43,048 nt of DNA from Deltaproteobacteria bacterium (lineage in GTDB: Bacteria > Desulfobacterota > Binatia > DP-6): contig VBKJ01000150.1 of assembly GCA_005879795.1 (NCBI GenBank), positions 1-43,048 of the forward strand. The letters run 5' to 3'. The notes beneath the pieces were generated by a model. That model did not search any database, was not told where the DNA came from, and saw only the letters and a program-made list of their open reading frames with translations. The translations under genes were made by a program, and so were the position numbers. How positions within the stretch are numbered: position 1 is the first letter of the stretch; each line of letters starts with the position of its first letter. Shown in pieces: positions 35,763 to 43,048 of the stretch.

Positions 35763-37504
35763 TGGCCCATACCGATCTTGCCCTCTACCGGCGGCTGCTG
35801 CGCGAGGCACGGCCCTACTGGCCGCACATCGCCGGCATGTTCCTGCTCAGCCTGCTCTCGACCCCCGTTGCGCTGCTCGTGCCGCTCCCGATGAAGATCA
35901 TCGTCGACAGCGTGATCGGCGCCCACCCGCTCCCTCGCTTCGTCGACGTGCTGCTGCCGCCCGCCTTGCACTCCAGGAACGCCCTCCTCGCTCTCATGGT
36001 CGCCTTCCTGGTGGCCATCGCCCTCGTCAGCCAGCTGAAAGAACTCGGCGTGTCGCTGCTGCGCACGTACACCGGCGAAAAACTGGTTCTCGGCTTCCGC
36101 GCGCGGCTGTTCTGCCACGTCCAGCGCCTCTCGCTCTCGTATCATGATTCCAAGGGAAGCACCGACTCTACGTACCGGATCCAGTGGGATGCTCAGTCGA
36201 TCCAGTACATCATGATCGACGGCTTCGTTCCCTTCATCACCTCGGGATGCAGCCTCGCGGTGATGCTCTACGTCACCGTGCGACTCGATCCGCAACTGGC
36301 GATGATCGGCCTGGCCGTCTCACCCGTCCTCCTCCTCCTCATGAGGATCTATCGCCGGCGCCTTCGCGGTCAGGCCCGCGCGGTGAAGGCGCTCGACAGC
36401 TCCGCCCAGTCGGTGGTGCAGGAGGTGCTGGCGGGCATACGCGTCGTCAAGGCGTTTGGCCAGGAGATCCGTGAACAGGAGCGGTTCGTCCGTCACTCCA
36501 GCGCGGGTGTGCGGGCGCGTCTGCGGCTCGCATTCGTGGAGAACGGCTTTGGTCTCCTCGTTGGCCTCACCACCGCCGGAGGGACGGCGGCTGTCGTCTC
36601 GATCGGCGCGCATCACGTGCTCTCCGGGCGACTCACGCTGGGGGAGCTGCTCATGGTGATGGCCTACCTGTCCCAGCTCTACGAGCCGTTGAAGACCATC
36701 AGCAAGAAATCGGCGAGCCTGCAGTCGCACCTGGCGAGCGCCGAGCGAGCGTTCACCCTCCTCGACCACACAGCGGACGTCAGCGAGCGGCCGAATGCCC
36801 GGCGACTGGTGCGCGCCACGGGCGGGGTGGCCTTCCGGCGCGTCTCCTTCGCCTACGACGGAAGTTCGAGGGTTCTGCACGACGTGTCGTTCGACCTCGA
36901 GCCCGGGGCTCGCGTGGGCATCACCGGCGCGACGGGTGCGGGCAAGACCACGCTCTTGAGCCTGCTCACCCGCTTCTACGACCCGACCGAGGGCCAGATC
37001 CTGCTTGATGGCGTGGATCTGCGAGAGTACAGGCTGGCCGACCTGCGCGACCAGTTCGCGATCGTCCTGCAGGACTCGGTGCTGTTCTCGACGAGCATGG
37101 GCGAGAACATCGCCTACGGGCGGCCCGGCGCCAGCGACGAGGAAATCGTCGCGGCCGCAAAGGCCGCCGGCGCCCACGACTTCATCGTGCGCTCACGGCA
37201 GGGCTACGAGAGCCGGGTCGGGGAGCGTGGAATGCAGCTCTCGGGCGGAGAGCGCCAGCGCATCGCGCTCGCGCGCGCCTACCTGAAGAATGCTCCGATC
37301 CTCATTCTCGACGAGCCCACGAGCTCGGTCGATCTGCGCACCGAGGCCGCGATCCTGGAAGCACTGGAGGGGCTGATGCGCGGCCGTACAGCCTTCGTGA
37401 TCACTCACCGCGCGAGCGCGCTCACGACCTGCGACATGCGGCTGCAACTGGAGCGGGGCCGTCTCGTGGAGGCGACGCCGGCGCTGCTACGTCGGCAAAG
37501 ATGA
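35762..37504 (+). CDS. ABC exporter, MsbA-like half-transporter
   Basis: A 580-residue half-exporter: six-helix membrane domain (residues 18-330) and ATPase domain. Walker A GATGAGKTT (389-397), Q-loop VLQDSVLF, signature LSGGERQR (493-500), Walker B ILILDEPTS (513-521), H549. It resembles lipid or lipid-linked glycan flippases and peptide exporters; with a glycosyltransferase directly upstream (TGATG junction), export of a glycan-lipid or glycosylated product is the best guess. No peptidase C39 domain, so it is not a typical bacteriocin exporter. Confidence 0.92.
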   Translation: MAHTDLALYRRLLREARPYWPHIAGMFLLSLLSTPVALLVPLPMKIIVDSVIGAHPLPRFVDVLLPPALHSRNALLALMVAFLVAIALVSQLKELGVSLLRTYTGEKLVLGFRARLFCHVQRLSLSYHDSKGSTDSTYRIQWDAQSIQYIMIDGFVPFITSGCSLAVMLYVTVRLDPQLAMIGLAVSPVLLLLMRIYRRRLRGQARAVKALDSSAQSVVQEVLAGIRVVKAFGQEIREQERFVRHSSAGVRARLRLAFVENGFGLLVGLTTAGGTAAVVSIGAHHVLSGRLTLGELLMVMAYLSQLYEPLKTISKKSASLQSHLASAERAFTLLDHTADVSERPNARRLVRATGGVAFRRVSFAYDGSSRVLHDVSFDLEPGARVGITGATGAGKTTLLSLLTRFYDPTEGQILLDGVDLREYRLADLRDQFAIVLQDSVLFSTSMGENIAYGRPGASDEEIVAAAKAAGAHDFIVRSRQGYESRVGERGMQLSGGERQRIALARAYLKNAPILILDEPTSSVDLRTEAAILEALEGLMRGRTAFVITHRASALTTCDMRLQLERGRLVEATPALLRRQR

Positions 37505-38505
37505 TGAGTAACGAAGTCGTGACCGGATCGCTGGCCGAGCACCCGGCGGTCAAGGCGTGGTGTGAATCGCAACACGCCGGGATCGCACCGCAGCGCATCG
37601 AAGTTCTGAAATCCAAACGTAAAGTGGCCACCTACCGGCTGGACGGCATTGGACCGGGTGGCGCGGCGGTGATCGCCAAGCGCTGCCGGGCCGCGACGGC
37701 CAAGGTGGAGCGGATGATCTACGCGGAAATCCTTCCCCGCCTGCCGGTGTCCGCCTTGCGTTACTACGGGTTCGTGGAAGCGCCCGACGATGAGTTCTGT
37801 TGGCTGTTCCTCGAGGAGGCGAGCCGGGAGCCCTATTCGCCGCAGCGCGCCGATCATCGGGCGCTGGCCGGGCGTTGGTTGGGGACACTTCATGTCGCTT
37901 CGCTTTCCGCCGACATGAAGGCCCGCCTGCCGGACCGGGGACCGAGCCACTACCTGCGACGCCTGCGAGACGTCCGAGCCACGCTGGGCGAGCACCTCGA
38001 CAATCCCGCCCTGCCCGCAGACGACTCGAGTCTGCTGCGAACCGTTGCGGCGCATTGTGACACGCTCGAATCGCACTGGGACGAAGTGGAGGGATGCTGT
38101 GCCGCGATGCCGCGCACGCTGGTACACGCCGACTTCGTGATCAAGAACCTGCGCGTCCGCGCCGGGGTGAGCGGCCCTGAACTGCTGGCCTTCGATTGGG
38201 AATTCGCTCACTGGGGCGTGCCGGCCACCGACTTGGCGCAGATCGTGGGGCGCGCCGCGAGTCCGGACCTGAACGTCTATGGCTCGGTCGTGCAGCGGGA
38301 TTTTGGACGTCTGGACGCCCGCGACATCCAGCGGCTGGCCGACTGCGGTAAGCTCCTGCGGGTGGTGGACGAACTCTATTGGGCGACGACGCTCATCGCG
38401 GGCAGTTCTTACAAGTGTTTCGTCAGGCCCCTTTCGAACTTCAGGATTTGTGAACCTGAATTGGTCGCGGCCTTTCGCGCCATGAAGTGGGCCAAATATG
38501 GGTAA
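37501..38505 (+). CDS. APH-fold kinase (phosphotransferase family), copy 1
   Basis: A 334-residue protein of the aminoglycoside/choline kinase (APH) fold. The nucleotide Lys is K60 (VIAKRC), the catalytic loop HADFVIKN at 209-216 and the metal motif FDWE at 231-234 are intact, so it should be active. Substrate cannot be told from sequence; the fold acts on sugars, amines and lipids rather than only on aminoglycosides, and the glycan setting argues against a resistance role. It overlaps the ABC gene (ATGA) and copy 2 by eight bases. Codons here end in A/T clearly more often than in the 0-33 kb genes. Confidence 0.85.
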   Translation: MMSNEVVTGSLAEHPAVKAWCESQHAGIAPQRIEVLKSKRKVATYRLDGIGPGGAAVIAKRCRAATAKVERMIYAEILPRLPVSALRYYGFVEAPDDEFCWLFLEEASREPYSPQRADHRALAGRWLGTLHVASLSADMKARLPDRGPSHYLRRLRDVRATLGEHLDNPALPADDSSLLRTVAAHCDTLESHWDEVEGCCAAMPRTLVHADFVIKNLRVRAGVSGPELLAFDWEFAHWGVPATDLAQIVGRAASPDLNVYGSVVQRDFGRLDARDIQRLADCGKLLRVVDELYWATTLIAGSSYKCFVRPLSNFRICEPELVAAFRAMKWAKYG

Positions 38506-39514
38506 ACCACTGACTAACGAGACGGTGACCGGGTCGCCGGCTGAACACCCGGCGGTGAAGGCATGGTGTCAACTGCAGCATACGTGGAACGAGCCGCAGC
38601 GCGTCGAAATCCTGAGGCTCAAGCGCAAGTCTGCGGTATTCCGCCTGGAGGGCGTTGGACCGGGAGGCACGGTGATCATCGCCAAACGGTGTCCTGCTAC
38701 TACGGCGAGGGTCGAACGGGTGATTTACGACGAAATCCTTGCACGCGTGCCGGTGCCGTCGCTGCATTGCCACGGGTTTCTGGAAGAGCCCGACAGCGAA
38801 CTCTGCTGGCTGTTCCTCGAAGAGGCCCGCGGGGTGATGTATTCGCCGCAGCGCGGCGATCATCGGGCGTTGGCCGCCCGTTGGCTGGGAACGGTTCACT
38901 GCGCGTCACTCTCCGCCGAATTGAAGGCCTTGCTACCGGACCGCGGACCGGCCCACCATCTGGGATTGCTGCGCTCCTCCCGGACCACGCTACGGGAGCA
39001 CCTGGCGGACAACTCAAGCTTGCCGGGCGAGGATGACGCCTTGTTGCGGAGAATTGTGGAGTGCTGCGACGTGATGGAATCGCGCTGGGCCGAGTTGCAG
39101 ACGATCTGTGAAGTGCTGCCGCACACGGTGGTCCATGGCGATTTCGTCATCAAGAACGTGCGCATCAAAGACGCCCCGGCGGGCCCCGCGCTGCTGGTGT
39201 TCGATTGGGAACTTGGCGGCCGGGGCGCGCCGGCCGTCGACCTCGCGCAGTTCGTTGGGCTCACGGTCAGCCCGGACCTCGCTGTGCATGGCTCGGTCCT
39301 GAAACGGGTCTATCCGCACCTGGATGTCCCGGACATTCAACGCGCCGCGGAGTGGGGCAACCTCTTGCGGTTGGTGGACGAGATGTACTGGGCGACCCTG
39401 CTGATGCAATTCGGCCGGTACGAATTGGTGCTGAAGCCGATCTTGACACTGAGGCTCTATGAACCGGGGCTGGTCGCGGGGCTGCAAGCCATTGCGGGAA
39501 GCGAACATGATTGA
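38498..39514 (+). CDS. APH-fold kinase, copy 2 (tandem paralogue)
   Basis: A 338-residue paralogue of the upstream gene, alignable over its whole length: both share AEHPAVKAWC near the start, ARWLGT/GRWLGT, LLPDRGP/RLPDRGP, HxDFVIKN and a closing E.YWAT segment. Lys63 (IIAKRC), HGDFVIKN at 213-220 and FDWE at 235-238 are intact. The pair arose by tandem duplication and has diverged widely, so the two may act on different sites or form a heterodimer (inference). It overlaps the third kinase gene by eight bases. Confidence 0.85.
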   Translation: MGKPLTNETVTGSPAEHPAVKAWCQLQHTWNEPQRVEILRLKRKSAVFRLEGVGPGGTVIIAKRCPATTARVERVIYDEILARVPVPSLHCHGFLEEPDSELCWLFLEEARGVMYSPQRGDHRALAARWLGTVHCASLSAELKALLPDRGPAHHLGLLRSSRTTLREHLADNSSLPGEDDALLRRIVECCDVMESRWAELQTICEVLPHTVVHGDFVIKNVRIKDAPAGPALLVFDWELGGRGAPAVDLAQFVGLTVSPDLAVHGSVLKRVYPHLDVPDIQRAAEWGNLLRLVDEMYWATLLMQFGRYELVLKPILTLRLYEPGLVAGLQAIAGSEHD

Positions 39515-40610
39515 AGGCTTGGAGACACTGCTGGAAGGCAAAGACCAGCCGGGCCTGACCGAGGTGCGCGAATTGCTCCAGGAGTTGCTGGCGGGGCAGG
39601 ACGGAACGGGTCGTTTGCTTGACCAGCAATCGCTGAAGCGGCGGACGCAAGGCGTGTACCGCCTGCGCTTTGCCATCGATGGCCAGACCCGCTCGGTTGT
39701 CATCAAACGCTTGGAGCCGGAGATCGCCCGACGGAATGAACTGGTGGCGAGACGCTGGCTGCCGGCGGTCGGTTTGGACGGCAGCGGTCCGCCCTTGCTG
39801 GGCAGCGTCGCCGCGCGCAGCGGAGTTTGCGTGTGGCATGTGTACGACGACCTCGGTTGTTGCGAGCTCGGTCCCCGCGAAATCGACCGCGAACCCGACG
39901 GCGAGCGATTGAAGGCTGCCGTCGAGTTGATTGCGCAGATACACACGGGCTTTGCGGGACATGCCTTGCTTGGAGAGGTGCGGCTGCACGGCGGAGACCT
40001 TGGAATTCATTTCTACGAAGCGAATGTGCGCGACGCGATCAGCGCGCTGCTAGGCTGGCAACCGCCGGCCGACCAGCGCGACTTGCGCGACCGCCTGCTG
40101 GTGCGGCTGGACAGACTACTCGACGAGTTGCCGCAACGGGCGCAGGCGCTGGCCGAATTGGGCGGACCAGAGACTCTGCTGCACGGCGACCTGTGGGCCA
40201 TCAACGTCTTCGTCATTCCCAGCGCCAAGGGCCCGTGCGCGCGGCTCATCGACTGGGACCACGCGGCGGTCGGCCCGGCCACCTACGATCTCTCGACGTT
40301 TCTGTTGCGTTTCTCCGCGCAGCACCGGCCGGGGGTGCTCGAGCGTTATCGTGGGGCTGTGGCGCGGGCCGGCTGGCGGCTGCCGGGAACGCAAGCCTTG
40401 AACCTGCTGTTCGAGACGCACGAGTACGCGCGCTTTGCCAATCGGATCATCTGGCCCGCGATTGCGCTGGTGAAGGACGGCGCCGAGTGGGGTGTTGAGG
40501 AGCTGGCCGAGATCGAGCACTGGTTTGAGATGTTGCGGCCGGTGCTTGCCCGAGAAAACGAGACGCACGCCCCGCCGAGTCCAGCATCCGTCCTGCGGAG
40601 GAGGCAGTGA
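39507..40610 (+). CDS. APH-fold kinase, divergent third member
   Basis: A 367-residue APH-fold kinase that is not a close copy of the other two. VVIKRL (K67), HGDLWAIN at 226-233, IDWD at 248-251 and GPATYDLSTFLL are intact; this form of the loop is close to choline/homoserine kinase-like and fructosamine kinase-type phosphotransferases. The start is ATG 39507 with GGGAAG upstream, overlapping the previous stop. The next gene begins in a GTGA overlap. Substrate unknown. Confidence 0.85.
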   Translation: MIEGLETLLEGKDQPGLTEVRELLQELLAGQDGTGRLLDQQSLKRRTQGVYRLRFAIDGQTRSVVIKRLEPEIARRNELVARRWLPAVGLDGSGPPLLGSVAARSGVCVWHVYDDLGCCELGPREIDREPDGERLKAAVELIAQIHTGFAGHALLGEVRLHGGDLGIHFYEANVRDAISALLGWQPPADQRDLRDRLLVRLDRLLDELPQRAQALAELGGPETLLHGDLWAINVFVIPSAKGPCARLIDWDHAAVGPATYDLSTFLLRFSAQHRPGVLERYRGAVARAGWRLPGTQALNLLFETHEYARFANRIIWPAIALVKDGAEWGVEELAEIEHWFEMLRPVLARENETHAPPSPASVLRRRQ

Positions 40611-42007
40611 TCGACCTGAGCCGCACTCGAAGAGGGCTTCTCAGGGAAATCGAGGCGCCGGACCTGGCTGGCGATCCTCTGAGGGATGTCACCGACACGC
40701 GCATTGCGACCACGGATGCGCACGTGAGCATCTGTGGACACGGGCGAGAAGGTCTTTTCCCGGCCCTCAAGCTCGCGCTCTCGGAACGGTTGGCGGCGGT
40801 ACCGCGGGCACAGCTGGCCAGAGACCTGCTGATGCCGTTGAGGAACGCCCTCGGCAACGCCTCGAAGCACGGCAACCGCGGCGAGCCCGCCAAGCAGGTT
40901 TCCGTGGAGCTGGTCGTGACCGGCAAGGGCGTGTTCATCGCAGTCGCCGACGAAGGTGCAGGCTTCGACGTTGCACGTACGTTGCGGCGCTTCCTGGAGC
41001 AAGAGAGCTATTTCGAGAATCGCGGGACTGGATTCCGCAACTTTCACGGGGGAAGCCCGGCCCTCGAGTTGCCGGAGATCGAGTCCTGCCGGGCGTATGC
41101 GAGCGACGATTGCGGGATCCGCTACGTGGTCCGGGTCTCCCGCCACGACGGGCAACCGGCCGAGACACGGATCCTCACGGGGAGGCTTCACTCGACTGTT
41201 GCCGCGGCGAAGGCGGACTTCGAGGCCGCAACGAGGCTGTATGACGCGAGGATGGCGAAAGACGTTCTGATCCCCCGAGCGGTGGCGAGGCTTGCCAGAG
41301 AACCGCAGCTCGTCCTCTACGACTTCGACCCGTGGATGAACTTCTGGGAGTATCAGAGCTATCGCCACAGCTATGGCGGCAGCTTCAGGGGCCTCCGGCA
41401 TTCCGCGAAAAGCATTGGCCGGGCGTTGGCGGGTTTGCACCGAAGCGAGTTCGTCCCGCGCCCCGCGGAGCCTGAGCTCGTTGAACCGCGCCTTGGGGAG
41501 ATGACCCTGCGGGCGGAGAGAAACCTGCAGAGCCTGCCGTGTGAACCGACACTTTTGAATCACTTCCGTTTCTCCGCCCAGCAGGTCCGGCGGCGGGAGT
41601 TAGAGAGGCAGCGAACCCTCACCCCGATCCACGGTGCCTTTGGTTGGGACTGCATCCAATATGGCTCCGACGATCGTCTCTATCTGTATCGGTTCGAGCG
41701 GTGCCGGCGATCCGATACGGGGCTCGATCTCGGAGGATTCGCGGCGGACGTGCTTTGCTTCGCGCTCGCCAACCACGATGAGGCCGCAGGTCCTCAGTGC
41801 TGCGACATCTTTCTGCGTTCCTACAATTCGAGGGCCGAACACCCAATCAGTGAAGACGATCTTCGATTCTATAGCGCCCTAGTCCTCGCCGAGCGCCTCC
41901 GGGACGCGGGGTGCCGCGCCGGAGTGGGTGCCCGGCAGTTGCTCGGGGCTCTGGACGCCGTGTTATGTTGTGAAGGCCGGGGCGTCGCCAGCGAGGTGAG
42001 GCCATGA
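40607..42007 (+). CDS. GHKL ATPase fused to an APH-like pseudokinase
   Basis: A 466-residue fusion. Residues about 65-180 are a GHKL ATPase of the RsbW/anti-sigma kind: N-box LRNALGNASKHGN (N80, N84), G1 DEGAGF (115-120), G2 RGTGFRNF (139-146). Residues about 190-450 have an APH-like plan, but the catalytic loop reads HGAFGWDC (342-349), with Asp changed to Ala and the last Asn to Cys, and the metal motif is YRFE (361-364) in place of DFE/DWE. The kinase half is therefore probably inactive and may bind or regulate, while the ATPase half looks active. The GTG start at 40607 overlaps the third kinase gene and the stop overlaps the deacetylase gene (ATGA). I know no described system with this pairing. 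Confidence 0.75.
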   Translation: MIDLSRTRRGLLREIEAPDLAGDPLRDVTDTRIATTDAHVSICGHGREGLFPALKLALSERLAAVPRAQLARDLLMPLRNALGNASKHGNRGEPAKQVSVELVVTGKGVFIAVADEGAGFDVARTLRRFLEQESYFENRGTGFRNFHGGSPALELPEIESCRAYASDDCGIRYVVRVSRHDGQPAETRILTGRLHSTVAAAKADFEAATRLYDARMAKDVLIPRAVARLAREPQLVLYDFDPWMNFWEYQSYRHSYGGSFRGLRHSAKSIGRALAGLHRSEFVPRPAEPELVEPRLGEMTLRAERNLQSLPCEPTLLNHFRFSAQQVRRRELERQRTLTPIHGAFGWDCIQYGSDDRLYLYRFERCRRSDTGLDLGGFAADVLCFALANHDEAAGPQCCDIFLRSYNSRAEHPISEDDLRFYSALVLAERLRDAGCRAGVGARQLLGALDAVLCCEGRGVASEVRP

Positions 42008-42669
42008 GATATCTAATCGTCAACGGCGACGACTTCGGCGCCAGTCGCGGGATCAACCGCGGCATTCTCGAAGCGCACCAGCGCGGCATCCTGACCAGCA
42101 CGAGCTTACTGGTGGACGCGCCGGGGAGCGAGGAGGCAGCGCGCCTCGGGCGGGCGGCGCGGGAGCTGAGCGTGGGCCTGCACGTCGATCTGCCCAACAA
42201 ACGCGGGGATTGTCGCGCCGAGCTGTCGCGCCAGTTGGCCCGGTTCGCGGAGTTGATGGGGCGCGCGCCGACGCACCTCGACTCGCACCACAATGTGCAT
42301 CGCGATCCACAGGCGCTGCCGTATTTCCTCGACCTGGCGCGGCAGCACGGTTTGCCTCTGCGCGAACACTCGCCTGTCGGCTACTTCTCGAAATTCTACG
42401 GGCAGCGGGGCGGCGAAAGGCGCTTGGAGCAGATCAGCGTGGAGAGTTTGGCTCGCATGTTGAAGATGACAATCGCCGACGGCCTCACGGAACTGAGCTG
42501 TCACCCTGGATACGTCGACCCCGACTTCTCCACGGCCTATAACGCCGAGCGCGAGGCCGAATTGCACACCCTGTGCGATCCGCGAACCCGCCAGACGCTC
42601 GCAGAGTACACCATTCGACTCATCAGCTATCATGACGTCGGCAAACTCCTGGCGAGCGCGGCGACGTGA
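42004..42669 (+). CDS. YdjC/ChbG (HpnK-like) carbohydrate deacetylase
   Basis: A 221-residue member of the YdjC/ChbG family, which removes acetyl groups from N-acetylated sugars, or in HpnK acts on hopanoid-linked sugars. Metal and catalytic residues appear in VNGDDFG (D9, D10), GLHVDL (H60) and LDSHHNVHRDP (H95/H96, H99); ELSCHPGYVD follows as in the family. It is 30-60 residues shorter than usual ChbG proteins. The substrate would be the glycan made by this cluster (inference). The next gene begins nine bases downstream. Confidence 0.9.
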   Translation: MRYLIVNGDDFGASRGINRGILEAHQRGILTSTSLLVDAPGSEEAARLGRAARELSVGLHVDLPNKRGDCRAELSRQLARFAELMGRAPTHLDSHHNVHRDPQALPYFLDLARQHGLPLREHSPVGYFSKFYGQRGGERRLEQISVESLARMLKMTIADGLTELSCHPGYVDPDFSTAYNAEREAELHTLCDPRTRQTLAEYTIRLISYHDVGKLLASAAT

Positions 42670-42678
42670 GGAGACATC

Positions 42679-43048
42679 ATGCCAACAGTCGTGATGTCAG
42701 CGTTCAACGTTTTGAATTTCGTCGAAGGCGGCGGCCACTTCTGGGTCTATATGCAATACGCGCAGGGCCTCCGTCAGTCGGGCTGCGACGTGTACTGGCT
42801 GGAGAGCTTCCGCAGCCGGGGCAATGGAGAGTCGGATGCCGGCTTGCTCTCTCCGTTCCTGGCGCGAATGGAGCGGTTTGGATTGGGTGGCAAAGTCATT
42901 CTCTACCCAGACGACGGCTCGGGTGGCGAGGCTGGCTTGCCGCGGCAGTATGTCGGCATGAGCGCGGACGAGGCCGAGGCGATTTTTGATCGGGCCGATC
43001 TGTTGCTGAACTTTCATTACGCGACTGCTCCGAGGCTGTTGGCTCGCT
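42679..43048 (+). CDS. Glycosyltransferase-like protein, 3' truncated by the window edge
   Basis: An open frame from ATG 42679, preceded by GGAG at 42670-42673, to the last base (123 complete codons). The start MPTVVMSAFNVLNFVEGGGHFW, then a helix YAQGLRQSGCDVYWLE, resembles the N-terminal Rossmann half of GT-B glycosyltransferases (a glycine-rich loop followed by an alpha helix and GCDVYWLE strand). About 120 residues are too few for a family call. Its place right after the deacetylase makes it part of the same transcription unit. Confidence 0.65.
   Translation, partial: MPTVVMSAFNVLNFVEGGGHFWVYMQYAQGLRQSGCDVYWLESFRSRGNGESDAGLLSPFLARMERFGLGGKVILYPDDGSGGEAGLPRQYVGMSADEAEAIFDRADLLLNFHYATAPRLLAR

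Noticed and set aside
37501-40610. Aminoglycoside resistance cassette
   Set aside because: The APH motifs are those of a broad kinase fold, and the setting is glycan synthesis and export; no mobile element or resistance neighbour is present.

Overview
The window is a high-GC chromosomal segment with dense gene packing, many 4-bp stop/start overlaps (ATGA, GTGA), frequent GTG starts and a few TTG starts. The gene set (MlaEFD, TatA, MauG-type cytochrome peroxidase, FlhG-FliA-FlgM, NrtR-NadA, a Rng/radical-SAM pair, Thr-rich secreted protein with a Cys-rich tail) fits a diderm of the Deltaproteobacteria/Desulfobacterota-Binatota type. That placement is inference from gene content and style; there is no marker gene for a firm assignment.

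Layout. 1-0.55 kb: the 3' end of a secreted Thr/Pro/Ser-repeat protein with a Cys-rich C-terminus. 0.7-7.7 kb: a hybrid membrane/GAF histidine kinase (-), then a + operon for the cell envelope (YbhB-like protein, di-haem peroxidase, Tat-exported metallophosphoesterase, mono-haem cytochrome c, NarX-type kinase). 7.7-12 kb: RNase G and a two-domain radical SAM protein (-). 12-17.8 kb: tatA (+), then a six-gene minus operon: unknown membrane protein, YbhN/UPF0104-type membrane protein, MlaE, MlaF, MlaD and a zinc-ribbon/DUF3426 protein. 17.8-21.9 kb: HTH protein, NrtR-NadA (-), BioB (+), small acidic protein. 21.9-27.5 kb: TldE/TldD (-), DHH phosphoesterase and ferredoxin (+), QueG (-). 27.6-33 kb: a small exported peptide, then flhG-fliA-flgM-csrA with a sigma-28-like promoter, a sigma-54 activator, a stand-alone receiver and a NarL-type regulator. 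33-43 kb: a cluster with more A/T in codon third positions, all on + and nearly all coupled by overlaps: glycosidase-GT2 fusion, ABC exporter, three APH-fold kinases (two are tandem paralogues), a GHKL-ATPase fused to an apparently inactive APH-like domain, a YdjC/ChbG deacetylase and the start of a glycosyltransferase-like gene that runs off the window.

The last cluster is the best candidate for an undescribed system. It combines glycan synthesis, trimming, deacetylation, export and several small-molecule-type kinases in one transcription unit, and includes a kinase-like domain that has lost both catalytic motifs but is joined to an ATPase of the anti-sigma/histidine-kinase fold. Its product cannot be read from the sequence. 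Second in interest are the NrtR-NadA autoregulatory unit with a candidate operator, and a flagellar-regulator block with no flagellar structural genes beside it.
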